The notes beneath the pieces are model-generated. The model searched no databases, was not told the origin of the DNA, and saw only the letters and a program-made list of their open reading frames with translations. The position numbers and the translations under genes are program-made. Of a DNA stretch of 14,180 nt, positions 1 to 6,306 are shown piece after piece. Every line of letters starts with the position of its first letter. The first letter of the stretch is position 1. Source of the stretch: Streptosporangiaceae bacterium (GTDB lineage Bacteria; Actinomycetota; Actinomycetes; Streptosporangiales; Streptosporangiaceae); assembly GCA_030040475.1 (NCBI GenBank), contig JASHTQ010000512.1, positions 1 through 14,180 of the forward strand, read 5' to 3'.

Positions 1-267
1 AGGCCCGGGCGGGGTGGGCTCGGCCGCGGGCGGGGCAGGCCCGGGCAGGGCGGGCGCGGCGGGTCGGGCAGGGCCGGTAGGACGTCGCTAAATGGCCGTG
101 CTTATGAGCTATGGCATCCAGAGCCTTGCTGAATACCATGACTTGCGATCTTGGGGAAAGTTCGTATTTCGTAGCACGAGAGTAAGTAACCTGGCCAGCA
201 GCCGGCGCGCTTCGAAGGGTAGAACAGAAGGCGTCGGCGCGAGGATCGATCCCTTGGAGAGACACAG
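1..267. other. G-tract-rich edge and upstream region of the DUF4282 gene
   Basis: Positions 1-80 are almost pure G/C with many GGG runs (7-9, 11-14, 16-18, 28-30, 32-35 and further runs to about 78), so the + strand could form a G-quadruplex. One + frame is open from the edge to a TAA at 89-91 and would encode a Gly/Ala/Arg-rich tail. It could be the end of an upstream gene, but nothing confirms this. From about 92 the composition drops sharply toward A/T, as expected of a promoter region for the gene starting at 268. I see no confident -35/-10 pair. GGAGAG at 256-261, six bases before the ATG, is the ribosome binding site. Confidence 0.4.
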
Positions 268-1038
268 ATGACCGAGCGATCATCAAGCCAGGGCCGAGGG
301 GGCTCTGGAGGTCAAGGGGGCCAGGGGGGACGGCCCGGTGACTGGGGTGGCGGCGGTCACGCGGCCCGCGAGCAGTACTACGGCGCCGGAGGGGCAGACT
401 CGTACGGCTCCGCCCCGCCGACCGGCGCATACCCTGCCGGGGGCAGAGGGACCGGAGGCTACGGCGCCGGCTCGGCCGGGTCTTACGGCGCGGGCTCGCA
501 GGGAGGCTACGGTGCGGCCACGCCCGATCCGTTCGCCACGATGCCAGCCGCCGGATACGGCGCGGGCCCGCAGGGGGCCTACGGCGCGACCTCGGCCGAC
601 GAGTACGGCGCGGGAAGCGCCGACGCTTACGGCGCCGGGATGGCGGATATGTACGGCGCCGGGATCGCGGATGCCGGAATGGCCCATCCGAATGCCGAAC
701 CGCCGGCCGCCGGAGTACGGCACCAGACAGCGGGTACGAAGGGATTCCTTGGCTCGCTGTTCGACTTCGGATTCACGTCATTCGTCACGCCTACCGTCAT
801 AAAGGTGCTCTATGTGCTGGTACTGATCGGCACTGTGCTATGCGCGCTGGCGTTTACGATTACCGCATTCAAGGCCAGCGCGATATTCGGCATCGGCGTC
901 CTGGTCATCGGCGATCCGCTATTCATCATCATCGTGCTGGCGTTTTACCGCATAATCCTGGAGTTCTTTATCGTGATCTTCCGGGTCAGCGAGGACATCC
1001 GGGCGATACGCGAACGCGGCGGCGGCGGCCTCGGCTGA
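268..1038 (+). CDS. DUF4282 membrane protein with Gly/Tyr/Ala-rich repeat head
   Basis: The 256-residue protein has two parts. Residues 1-155 are low-complexity Gly, Ala, Tyr and Ser with a clear eight-residue period of the YGAG type (about residues 65-136). Residues about 160-246 match DUF4282: a start of the type LFDFGFTSFVTPTVIKVLY, then two hydrophobic helices (about 177-200 and 207-238), then a charged tail ending in SEDIRAIRER. DUF4282 proteins are small two-helix membrane proteins of unknown function, common in actinomycetes; the disordered head is probably cytoplasmic. The ATG at 268 is preceded by GGAGAG with six-base spacing. The gene converges on tetR, 28 bp away. No partner or substrate can be inferred. 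The family call is firm; the role is unknown. Confidence 0.88.
   Translation: MTERSSSQGRGGSGGQGGQGGRPGDWGGGGHAAREQYYGAGGADSYGSAPPTGAYPAGGRGTGGYGAGSAGSYGAGSQGGYGAATPDPFATMPAAGYGAGPQGAYGATSADEYGAGSADAYGAGMADMYGAGIADAGMAHPNAEPPAAGVRHQTAGTKGFLGSLFDFGFTSFVTPTVIKVLYVLVLIGTVLCALAFTITAFKASAIFGIGVLVIGDPLFIIIVLAFYRIILEFFIVIFRVSEDIRAIRERGGGGLG
460..675 (+). repeat. 24-bp coding repeat (octapeptide YGAGxxxx)
   Basis: Within the DUF4282 gene, the tetrapeptide YGAG, YGAA or YGAT recurs at residues 65, 73, 81, 97, 105, 113, 121 and 129. That is an exact eight-residue (24-bp) spacing with one degenerate unit at 89. The variable four residues are Ser/Ala/Asp/Met/Gln-rich. The codons differ between copies, so the peptide pattern is better kept than the DNA. 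Confidence 0.8.
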
Positions 1039-1081
1039 GACGCCCGGCTGCGGCCCTGCCATACGCTCAGCCGCGGGCGTC
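1039..1081. terminator. Stem-loop between convergent DUF4282 and tetR genes, likely bidirectional terminator
   Basis: GACGCCCG at 1039-1046 plus GCTG at 1047-1050 pairs with CAGC at 1068-1071 plus CGGGCGTC at 1074-1081. This gives an 8+4-bp stem with a two-base bulge and a 17-base loop. It starts right after the DUF4282 stop and covers the tetR stop (1067-1069). There is no U-tract, which is usual for actinomycete terminators. Position between two converging genes supports termination in both directions. Confidence 0.5.
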
Positions 1082-1696
1082 GCCTGCGGGCCGCGGCGCC
1101 TGCGGCCCGGCCAGGCCGTACAGCAGCAGGCTGCTGAGCGTTTCGACGATCTCGGCGGTTGAGTAGCGGGTGCCGCCGGGAAGTAGCGCGTACGCGAGCA
1201 TCGACATCATCCCGCCCATCGCCGCGGCGACCAGGGCGGGATCGCCCGGCAGCCGGTGGCCGCGCTGGCGGAGGTATTCCAGGTGTCTGCGGAACATTTC
1301 GGTGTCCTCGGCAAGCCGGTCCCAGAGCGCACCGGACCCCGGGCCCGCCGCCATGGCCGACTCGAACAGGGCGATCATCACGGGCCGGTTTTCGCTCATC
1401 ACGTTCCAGGCCACCTGGACATGGTCACGAAGCTGCTGTGGGTCGGTCAGGTCATGCGGAGGGTGATCCTCTGAGGCGAGCCGGTCGCCTGCCTGGGAGT
1501 GCATGTCGGCGAGCAGCGCCCGAAGCAGGTCCTCCTTGCCCGCGAAGTGTTCGTAGAAGGAACCCGTTGCCCGGTCTGCGGCGGCCGTGATGTCGGTGAT
1601 CTTGGTGTTCAGGTAGCCGCGTTCGGCGAACTCTCGCCGCGCGGCCGCCTTCAGGGCCGACTCGGTCTCCGCCGCCTTGACCTTGCGCACTCCCAT
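1067..1696 (-). CDS. TetR/AcrR family transcriptional regulator
   Basis: The 209-residue length is normal for the family. The N-terminal helix-turn-helix domain spans about residues 10-55, with the typical order REFAERGYLNTKITDITAAA, then GSFYEHFAGKEDLL, which contains the recognition helix and the family's YxHFxxKEDLL signature. The rest is an all-helical ligand and dimer domain. The frame is open further upstream, but ATG at 1696 is chosen because GGAGGT lies four bases before it and TetR homology begins there. About 50 bp upstream lies a double palindromic site (1749-1781) whose twin is at the monooxygenase promoter (3330-3362). It is therefore probably an autorepressor that also represses the monooxygenase gene. 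The inducer is unknown. Convergent with the DUF4282 gene. Confidence 0.92.
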   Translation of the reverse strand: MGVRKVKAAETESALKAAARREFAERGYLNTKITDITAAADRATGSFYEHFAGKEDLLRALLADMHSQAGDRLASEDHPPHDLTDPQQLRDHVQVAWNVMSENRPVMIALFESAMAAGPGSGALWDRLAEDTEMFRRHLEYLRQRGHRLPGDPALVAAAMGGMMSMLAYALLPGGTRYSTAEIVETLSSLLLYGLAGPQAPRPAGDARG

Positions 1697-2059
1697 GGCT
1701 ACCTCCGGGGACGGCGTTCGCTGGACGGCACGGCCGCCTCGGCATGATGCTGAACTGAAGTTCGCTGAAGCTATATTCAGTCTAGACCAGACGGGGCCAC
1801 AGCCTGGTGAGATCGGCCTGGCCAGGGAGCAGATTGACCGTAGGATCGTTGTAATGCACACTTCAGTTGTTTAGTTGCGCCAGGCCCATGCGGTTCCCCG
1901 GTTCAGGGTCGCTGACCGCACCGGGAGGAAGCGCGCCCTTGTAGCCAACTTGATGAGTGGCCGCTAGGACGGTCCGGGGAGGACGGTGCGTATGTCCGAA
2001 CCTGGCAGGCAGCCCGGCGTGCTCCAGGAACTCATCCCTTAAGCCGGGAGATGGGCCAG
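1697..2059. other. Intergenic region between divergent tetR and the repeat membrane protein gene
   Basis: This 363-bp stretch has no supported gene. It holds the tetR ribosome binding site (about 1701-1706), the double operator (1749-1781), and a lone TTCAG half-site at 1862-1866 inside a more A/T-rich patch (1845-1875) that could contain the rightward promoter. No good -35/-10 pair is visible for the gene at 2060. A 70-codon minus-strand frame (1863-2075) has no recognisable homology. Confidence 0.5.
1749..1781. promoter_or_regulatory. Tandem double operator upstream of tetR
   Basis: Two 18-bp sites overlap by three bases: GCTGAACTGAAGTTCGCT (1749-1766) and GCTGAAGCTATATTCAGT (1764-1781). 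The second has CTGAA/TTCAG arms around a six-base spacer. The 33-bp block matches the block at 3330-3362 at 23 of 33 positions, in the same orientation and with the same 15-bp offset. TetR dimers commonly bind such 15-20-bp palindromes, so this is the likely autoregulatory site. Binding is inferred. Confidence 0.65.
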
Positions 2060-3253
2060 ATGGGGGAATGGTCATCCGGGCCAGGTCCCGCGCAGCCAGA
2101 TGATGCAGATGACAGCGACGTGGCGGCGGGTAATTTCCCAGGTCGCGATCCGGTTAGCCGACCCCTGCCGGGCGGCCAAGCGGACCCTGCTCACCAGCCG
2201 CCGGACGTCGAGCCTCGGTATCAGCCGACCGAACTGTCCCGGCAGCAGCCGGTCCCGGGATACCAGCCCACCGAGCTGTCACGGCAGCAGCCCGTGCCCG
2301 GATACCAGCCCACCGAACTGTCACGGCAGCAGCCCGTGCCCGGATACCAGCCCACAGAGCTGTCACGGCAGCAGCCGGTACCGGGATACCAGCCCACCGA
2401 ACTCTCCCGGCAGCAGCCCGTCCCGGGATACCAGCCGACCGAGATGGCGCCGCAGCAGCCGGACGCGCCGTACGCGCCACGTCATCAGCCGCCCGCAAAT
2501 CTGTCGCAGGCCCAGGTGCCTACGAACCTCGCGCCCGGCCGGAGGCCCGCGGATCCCCCGCCAGGCCCGATGCCCCCGACGATCCCGCCTGGGCAGATGC
2601 CGACAAACTTTGCGTCGGGACGGCCGCCGGTCGATGCCCCGGCGCACGAACCGCCGACGAACGCCCCGCCGTATCAGCCGCCCGCGCCGTACCAAGCACC
2701 TGGGAGCGCCGCGCCGTACCAGGCACCGGGAAGCGGCGGGTCGTCAGACGTCGTTCGGTACGGTCCTGGGGTGCCCGCGGCGGCCGCGCCTAGTCAAGCC
2801 GGAGTGACGGCGGAGCAGGTCTGGCGTACCGGTCGCCTGCCCGAAGCGCCGCGGCGCAAGGGCAGGATGCGGCGGACGCTCGGTTCGGCGCTTACCGTGG
2901 TCTTGCTGATCGCGGCGGGAGTCGTGCTGTACCTGCGGTTCCATCACGCGGCCTTCAGCGTCAGCGGCGCGAGGATCACCTCGGTGGCCAAGACGGGAGG
3001 ATGCGGGGTCGACGTCACCGGACGCATCGACACCAACGGCTCGGCCGGAACCGTCTCCTATGAATGGGCGTTCCAGCCGCAGGTGCAGGCTCCGCAGCCG
3101 CTGAGCGAGTCGGTCGTGTCCGGGCAGCATTCCATCTACGTGACCGTCGCCGTCCAGGGCACGGGTCACGGCAGCACGTCACAGAAGGTTACCCTGGAGG
3201 TCCTCGGCCCCGACACGGCTTCCGCCACGAGGACCGTGGCGTTCAGCTGCTGA
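2060..3253 (+). CDS. Single-pass membrane protein with Gln/Pro-rich 14-residue repeats
   Basis: I do not recognise a named family. Numbering from an alternative ATG at 2051, residues 1-270 are disordered and Pro/Gln-rich. Five near-identical 14-residue repeats of the form YQPTELSRQQPVPG lie at 57-126, with a worn sixth at 127-140. A basic patch (PRRKGRMRR, about 267-275) precedes one transmembrane helix (about 277-297). About 100 residues of beta-rich sequence follow, ending in Cys; Cys318 and the terminal Cys400 could form a disulphide. The basic patch argues for N-inside, C-outside topology. Start choice: GGGAG (2046-2050) abuts the ATG at 2051 but lies nine bases before the in-frame ATG at 2060, so 2060 is preferred. 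The gene lies between tetR and the gene it probably controls; its own regulation is unclear. Confidence 0.8.
   Translation: MGEWSSGPGPAQPDDADDSDVAAGNFPGRDPVSRPLPGGQADPAHQPPDVEPRYQPTELSRQQPVPGYQPTELSRQQPVPGYQPTELSRQQPVPGYQPTELSRQQPVPGYQPTELSRQQPVPGYQPTEMAPQQPDAPYAPRHQPPANLSQAQVPTNLAPGRRPADPPPGPMPPTIPPGQMPTNFASGRPPVDAPAHEPPTNAPPYQPPAPYQAPGSAAPYQAPGSGGSSDVVRYGPGVPAAAAPSQAGVTAEQVWRTGRLPEAPRRKGRMRRTLGSALTVVLLIAAGVVLYLRFHHAAFSVSGARITSVAKTGGCGVDVTGRIDTNGSAGTVSYEWAFQPQVQAPQPLSESVVSGQHSIYVTVAVQGTGHGSTSQKVTLEVLGPDTASATRTVAFSC
2219..2470 (+). repeat. 42-bp coding tandem repeat, five copies plus one degenerate
   Basis: Five consecutive 42-bp units (2219-2428) encode the same 14 residues, YQPTELSRQQPVPG. 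A sixth (2429-2470) keeps YQPTE and QQP only. The units differ mainly at synonymous positions (for example ctgtcccgg versus ctgtcacgg). The protein sequence is therefore identical while the DNA has drifted, and units 2 and 3 are nearly identical. Confidence 0.92.
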
Positions 3254-3257
3254 CGGC

Positions 3258-3274
3258 CGTCGCGCGGGGCGACG
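3258..3274 (+). terminator. Short hairpin after the repeat membrane protein gene
   Basis: CGTCGC (3258-3263) pairs with GCGACG (3269-3274) around a five-base loop, starting four bases after the stop codon. There is no U-tract. It lies before the monooxygenase promoter and could separate the two transcripts. Confidence 0.35.
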
Positions 3275-3302
3275 TCCGCCAGGCAATGCATGTCCCCATC
3301 TC

Positions 3303-3331
3303 TTGACGGCATGCCCTCCTGACCATAATAC
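3303..3331 (+). promoter_or_regulatory. Sigma70-type promoter of the monooxygenase gene
   Basis: TTGACG at 3303-3308 (five of six consensus bases) is followed 17 bp later by TAATAC at 3326-3331. CATAAT at 3324-3329 is an alternative -10 with a 15-bp spacer. The double operator begins at 3330 and covers the expected start site, the classical position for a repressor. Transcription would start near 3338, about 43 bases before the ATG. Confidence 0.55.
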
Positions 3332-3362
3332 TGAATTTAAGTTCAGTGAATGTGAATTCAGC
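3330..3362. promoter_or_regulatory. Tandem double operator at the monooxygenase promoter
   Basis: Site 1 is ACTGAATTTAAGTTCAGT (3330-3347), an 18-bp palindrome matching in eight of nine arm positions. Site 2 is AGTGAATGTGAATTCAGC (3345-3362), offset by 15 bp. The pair copies the arrangement upstream of tetR (1749-1781). It lies between the -10 element and the ribosome binding site, so bound TetR would block transcription. Inferred from sequence alone. Confidence 0.68.
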
Positions 3363-3380
3363 TAGTGGACGGGAGGCGGC

Positions 3381-4529
3381 ATGCGCGCGGTAGTGATCGG
3401 CGGCGGGGTGGCGGGATCGGCGAGCGCAATCGCTCTGGCGAGGATCGGTGCACAGGTCACCGTGTACGAGGCCTACGAGGACCCGGCCGGGCCTGTCGGG
3501 TCGTATGTGAGCATCGCGGTGAACGGGTTGCGCGCGTTGGACGCGCTCGGCTGCCTGTCTCAGGTGCAGCGGGCCGGGTTCCCCGTGGACCGCCAGCTCA
3601 TGTGGTCGGGCCGGGGCAAGCTGCTCGGCGACGTCGCGAGAGGGCGGCGCCCGCAGGACCCATGGCGCAGCGTCACGCTGATGCGCGCCGACCTGGTCAC
3701 CGCGCTACGCGAGGAGGCCCTGCGGTCGGGCGCCCGCATCCACACCGGGCAGCGGGTCCAGGGCGCGGCCGACCCGCTGGCCGCCGACGCCGACCTGGTC
3801 GTCGGGGCCGACGGCATCTGGTCGGTTACCCGCCGGGCACTGGATCCTGCGGCGCCGGGGCCTGCCTACGCGAAGCTCTACCATGTCTCCGGCAGCTCAG
3901 ACGGGACAAGGCTGCCAGCCGGGATCTCGCGGCACGGCTTTAACTGGATCTTCGCCAGGCATGGCGTCTTCATCTACCTGCCCGTGCCCGATGGCTCGGT
4001 GTGGTGGACCGCGCAGGTCGCGGCGGCCCGGCCGCCGGATCCGGCCGCGATGAGCGCGACGTTGCTTGCCGGGCTGTTCCGCACTGAGGCACAGGCGGCC
4101 GCGATACTGCGGGCGGCCACGGAGGTTCGCGCCGCGACACTCGGATACGCGATGCCCCCGGTAACCCGGCGCCATGACGGCAGGACCGTTCTGGTCGGCG
4201 ACGCCGCCTATCCGGTCGGCGCGGGCCAGGGCGCGTCGATGGCGATGGAGGACGCCGTGGTCCTGGCCACGGAACTAGCCGCCGCGGACACCGTCGCGGC
4301 CGGGCTCGGCGCCTTCGACCGGCGACGACACCCGAGGGCCGGCAAGCTGGCCAAGACCGAGGCCGCGAACCGCGACGCGAAGACCGGCGGGCCGGTCGCG
4401 ACCCGGATGCGCGAGGTGATCATGCCGCACGTCTTCAACCGCTTCTACGAGAAGGCGACCGGCTGGCTCTACGACTACGACCCCGGCGCGCTTCCCGCCC
4501 GGCGGGACGCAAGCCGCGTCAGCGAGTGA
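3381..4529 (+). CDS. FAD-dependent monooxygenase (PheA/TetX-like, class A flavoprotein)
   Basis: The 382-residue size fits FAD-dependent aromatic or polyketide hydroxylases. Residues 1-31 form the dinucleotide-binding fold: VVIGGGVAGSASAIAL (GxGxxG at 7-12) with Glu30 at the end of strand 2 to hold the ribose. VGADGIWSVTR (141-151) is the DG motif. GRTVLVGDAAYPVGAGQGAS (267-286) is the GD motif that binds the FAD ribityl chain; the usual GDAAHP has Tyr for His here. Such enzymes use NAD(P)H and O2 to hydroxylate aromatic compounds, or antibiotics in TetX-like members. The substrate cannot be read from sequence. It is cytosolic, with no signal peptide. GGGAGG lies four bases before the ATG. 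The double operator matching the tetR promoter indicates TetR control. It could instead be a related oxidoreductase such as a geranylgeranyl-reductase-like enzyme, but monooxygenase is more likely. Confidence 0.88.
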   Translation: MRAVVIGGGVAGSASAIALARIGAQVTVYEAYEDPAGPVGSYVSIAVNGLRALDALGCLSQVQRAGFPVDRQLMWSGRGKLLGDVARGRRPQDPWRSVTLMRADLVTALREEALRSGARIHTGQRVQGAADPLAADADLVVGADGIWSVTRRALDPAAPGPAYAKLYHVSGSSDGTRLPAGISRHGFNWIFARHGVFIYLPVPDGSVWWTAQVAAARPPDPAAMSATLLAGLFRTEAQAAAILRAATEVRAATLGYAMPPVTRRHDGRTVLVGDAAYPVGAGQGASMAMEDAVVLATELAAADTVAAGLGAFDRRRHPRAGKLAKTEAANRDAKTGGPVATRMREVIMPHVFNRFYEKATGWLYDYDPGALPARRDASRVSE

Positions 4530-4559
4530 TCCAGCCCGGGGCGATTTCCGCGTATTCCC

Positions 4560-4588
4560 TACACCATATGAAAGATACGATATATGAT
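4560..4588 (+). promoter_or_regulatory. Possible promoter of the GH28 gene in an A/T-rich patch
   Basis: The 190-bp gap before the GH28 gene has a marked A/T-rich island at 4561-4592. TATGAT at 4583-4588 matches the -10 consensus in five of six bases, with a weak -35 (TACACC, 4560-4565) 17 bp upstream. The 8-bp palindrome ATGATCAT overlaps its end. This would leave a leader of roughly 125 bases. Tentative. Confidence 0.33.
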
Positions 4589-4719
4589 CATCGCGATCGA
4601 CTGCTATCGCGGCTGCCGGGTGCGGCCTTGACCGCGTAATGCTCATCGGGCGTGGCGTGGCGTGCCGGTGCCGACGTCGCTGGGTGTGTCTGTGAATCTG
4701 ACGAACTCGGGAGAGGTCA

Positions 4720-6306
4720 ATGAAAATCAGGTTCAGGTGGCTGCCCGCGGCCACCGCTGTCGGCTTGGCCATCGCAGCAGGCCAGGCGCTCGCTCCGGTC
4801 GCATTCGCCGCGGGACCTCTGGCCGGCGCGACGCCGGCCGCCGCCGCGACAACGGCGGCTGCGCAGCAGCTGCCCGAGGCCACGGGCGATCCGCGTCATC
4901 CACGGCAGCCGTTCCTCCCGGGGCTCTGCATCAGGCTGAGGGCCGGGCTGTCGACGAGCACCGGGGAGTTCAGCAGCGCGGACGAGACCACACCGCCGGA
5001 CACCAGCCGCATTCAGCGGGCCCTGAACCTGTGCGCCTACACCGGCGGCGCGGTCGAACTCGTCACCGACGGCGACAACAATGCCTTCCTGAGCGGGCCG
5101 CTCACCATCAGGGCGCATGAGGTCCTGCTGGTCCAGGACGGCGCGACCCTCTACGCCTCGCTCAACCCGGCGGATTACCAGATCCCCAGCCAGGCTCCGG
5201 CCAACACCTGCGGCACCGTCAGCGCGGCGGGCGGCGGGTGCTACCCGTTCATCACCTTCGGCGGTTCCGACTCGGGCCTGATGGGCACGCGCGGTCAGGA
5301 CGGCAGCCTGGGCACGATCGACGGGCGGGGCAACGGGACCCTGGTCGGCTCCACCCAGACCTGGTGGGACGTGGCCGCGGCGGCTGCTTCCGGCGGTAAC
5401 CAGAACAACCCGATCCTGGTCCAGGGCAGCGGCGTCGACAACATCACGATCTTCCAGATCGAGCTGGAAAACTCGCCCATGTACCACATCGAGATCCAGA
5501 ACGGTTTCGGGCTCACCGTCTGGGGCGTGGAGATCAACTCGCCCGCCACCGCCCGCAATACCGACGGCGTCGACCCGGAGAGCGAGAGCGACGTCACGAT
5601 CAAGGACGACATGATCCAGAACGGCGACGACTGCGTCGCGGTGAAGTCCAACCCGGGCACGCCGGCACGGAACATCACCGTCGACGACGTGCACTGCTAC
5701 GGCTCGCACGGGCTCTCCGTCGGCAGCCAGACGGCCGGCGGCGTGGCGAATGTGCTGTTCGAGAACTCGACGCTGAACGGGTTCGACAGCTTCGGCAACC
5801 TGTCGGCCAGCGACACCGGCATCCAGATCAAGACCGACGCCAACAGCGGCGGCCTGACCCAGCAGGTCACCTACCGGGACATCTGCATGACCAACATCAA
5901 GCACGTGCTCATCTTCAACCCGCACTACTCCTCCGGCGGGACCAGCGTCCCCACCCAGAGCGACATCGTGCTGAACGGCGTGGTGTCCACCGATTCGGAG
6001 TCCGGCGCCTACTCGATCTTCGAGGGCTTCGACGCGCAGAACCCGCTGCAGCTTGAACTCGAGAACATCGACCTGGACAACGTCACCCAGGACGGCAACC
6101 ACGGCAACGAGGGGCCGACCGAGGGAGAAAGCCCGACGCAGTACGTGGAGGCCTACGTCTACAACAGCAACATCGTCCCGGCAGGCCCGCTCGGCAACAG
6201 CGCCGACGACGTAAGCGTGACCCAGATCCAGGGCACCGGCAGCGTACCTGCCTGCAGCATCCCGAGTTTCGGGCCGCCGCCCGTTCTCGGGTGGGGGCAG
6301 GGCTAG
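4720..6306 (+). CDS. Secreted glycoside hydrolase family 28 (polygalacturonase-like)
   Basis: Residues 1-30 are a Sec signal peptide (basic KIRFR, hydrophobic core, AFA cleavage near residue 30), followed by an Ala/Thr-rich linker. The rest of the 528 residues is a right-handed beta-helix with GH28 signatures. NTDGVDPES gives Asp282, QNGDDCVAVKS gives Asp303 and Asp304, YGSHGLSVGS gives His330, and GIQIKTD gives Lys371. In fungal endopolygalacturonase the three aspartates are catalytic and the last motif reads RIK; here Gln369 replaces that Arg. This suggests a different sugar preference, such as modified pectin or rhamnogalacturonan, but hydrolysis of an alpha-linked uronan outside the cell is the likely role. 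GGGAG lies six bases before the ATG. The insertion at about 153-180 has two cysteines. Its TAG shares CTAG with the stop of the convergent DUF4157 gene. Confidence 0.9.
   Translation: MKIRFRWLPAATAVGLAIAAGQALAPVAFAAGPLAGATPAAAATTAAAQQLPEATGDPRHPRQPFLPGLCIRLRAGLSTSTGEFSSADETTPPDTSRIQRALNLCAYTGGAVELVTDGDNNAFLSGPLTIRAHEVLLVQDGATLYASLNPADYQIPSQAPANTCGTVSAAGGGCYPFITFGGSDSGLMGTRGQDGSLGTIDGRGNGTLVGSTQTWWDVAAAAASGGNQNNPILVQGSGVDNITIFQIELENSPMYHIEIQNGFGLTVWGVEINSPATARNTDGVDPESESDVTIKDDMIQNGDDCVAVKSNPGTPARNITVDDVHCYGSHGLSVGSQTAGGVANVLFENSTLNGFDSFGNLSASDTGIQIKTDANSGGLTQQVTYRDICMTNIKHVLIFNPHYSSGGTSVPTQSDIVLNGVVSTDSESGAYSIFEGFDAQNPLQLELENIDLDNVTQDGNHGNEGPTEGESPTQYVEAYVYNSNIVPAGPLGNSADDVSVTQIQGTGSVPACSIPSFGPPPVLGWGQG

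Noticed and set aside
2219..2470. CRISPR array
   Set aside because: The 42-bp units are contiguous with no unique spacers, and every unit is in frame within one protein.
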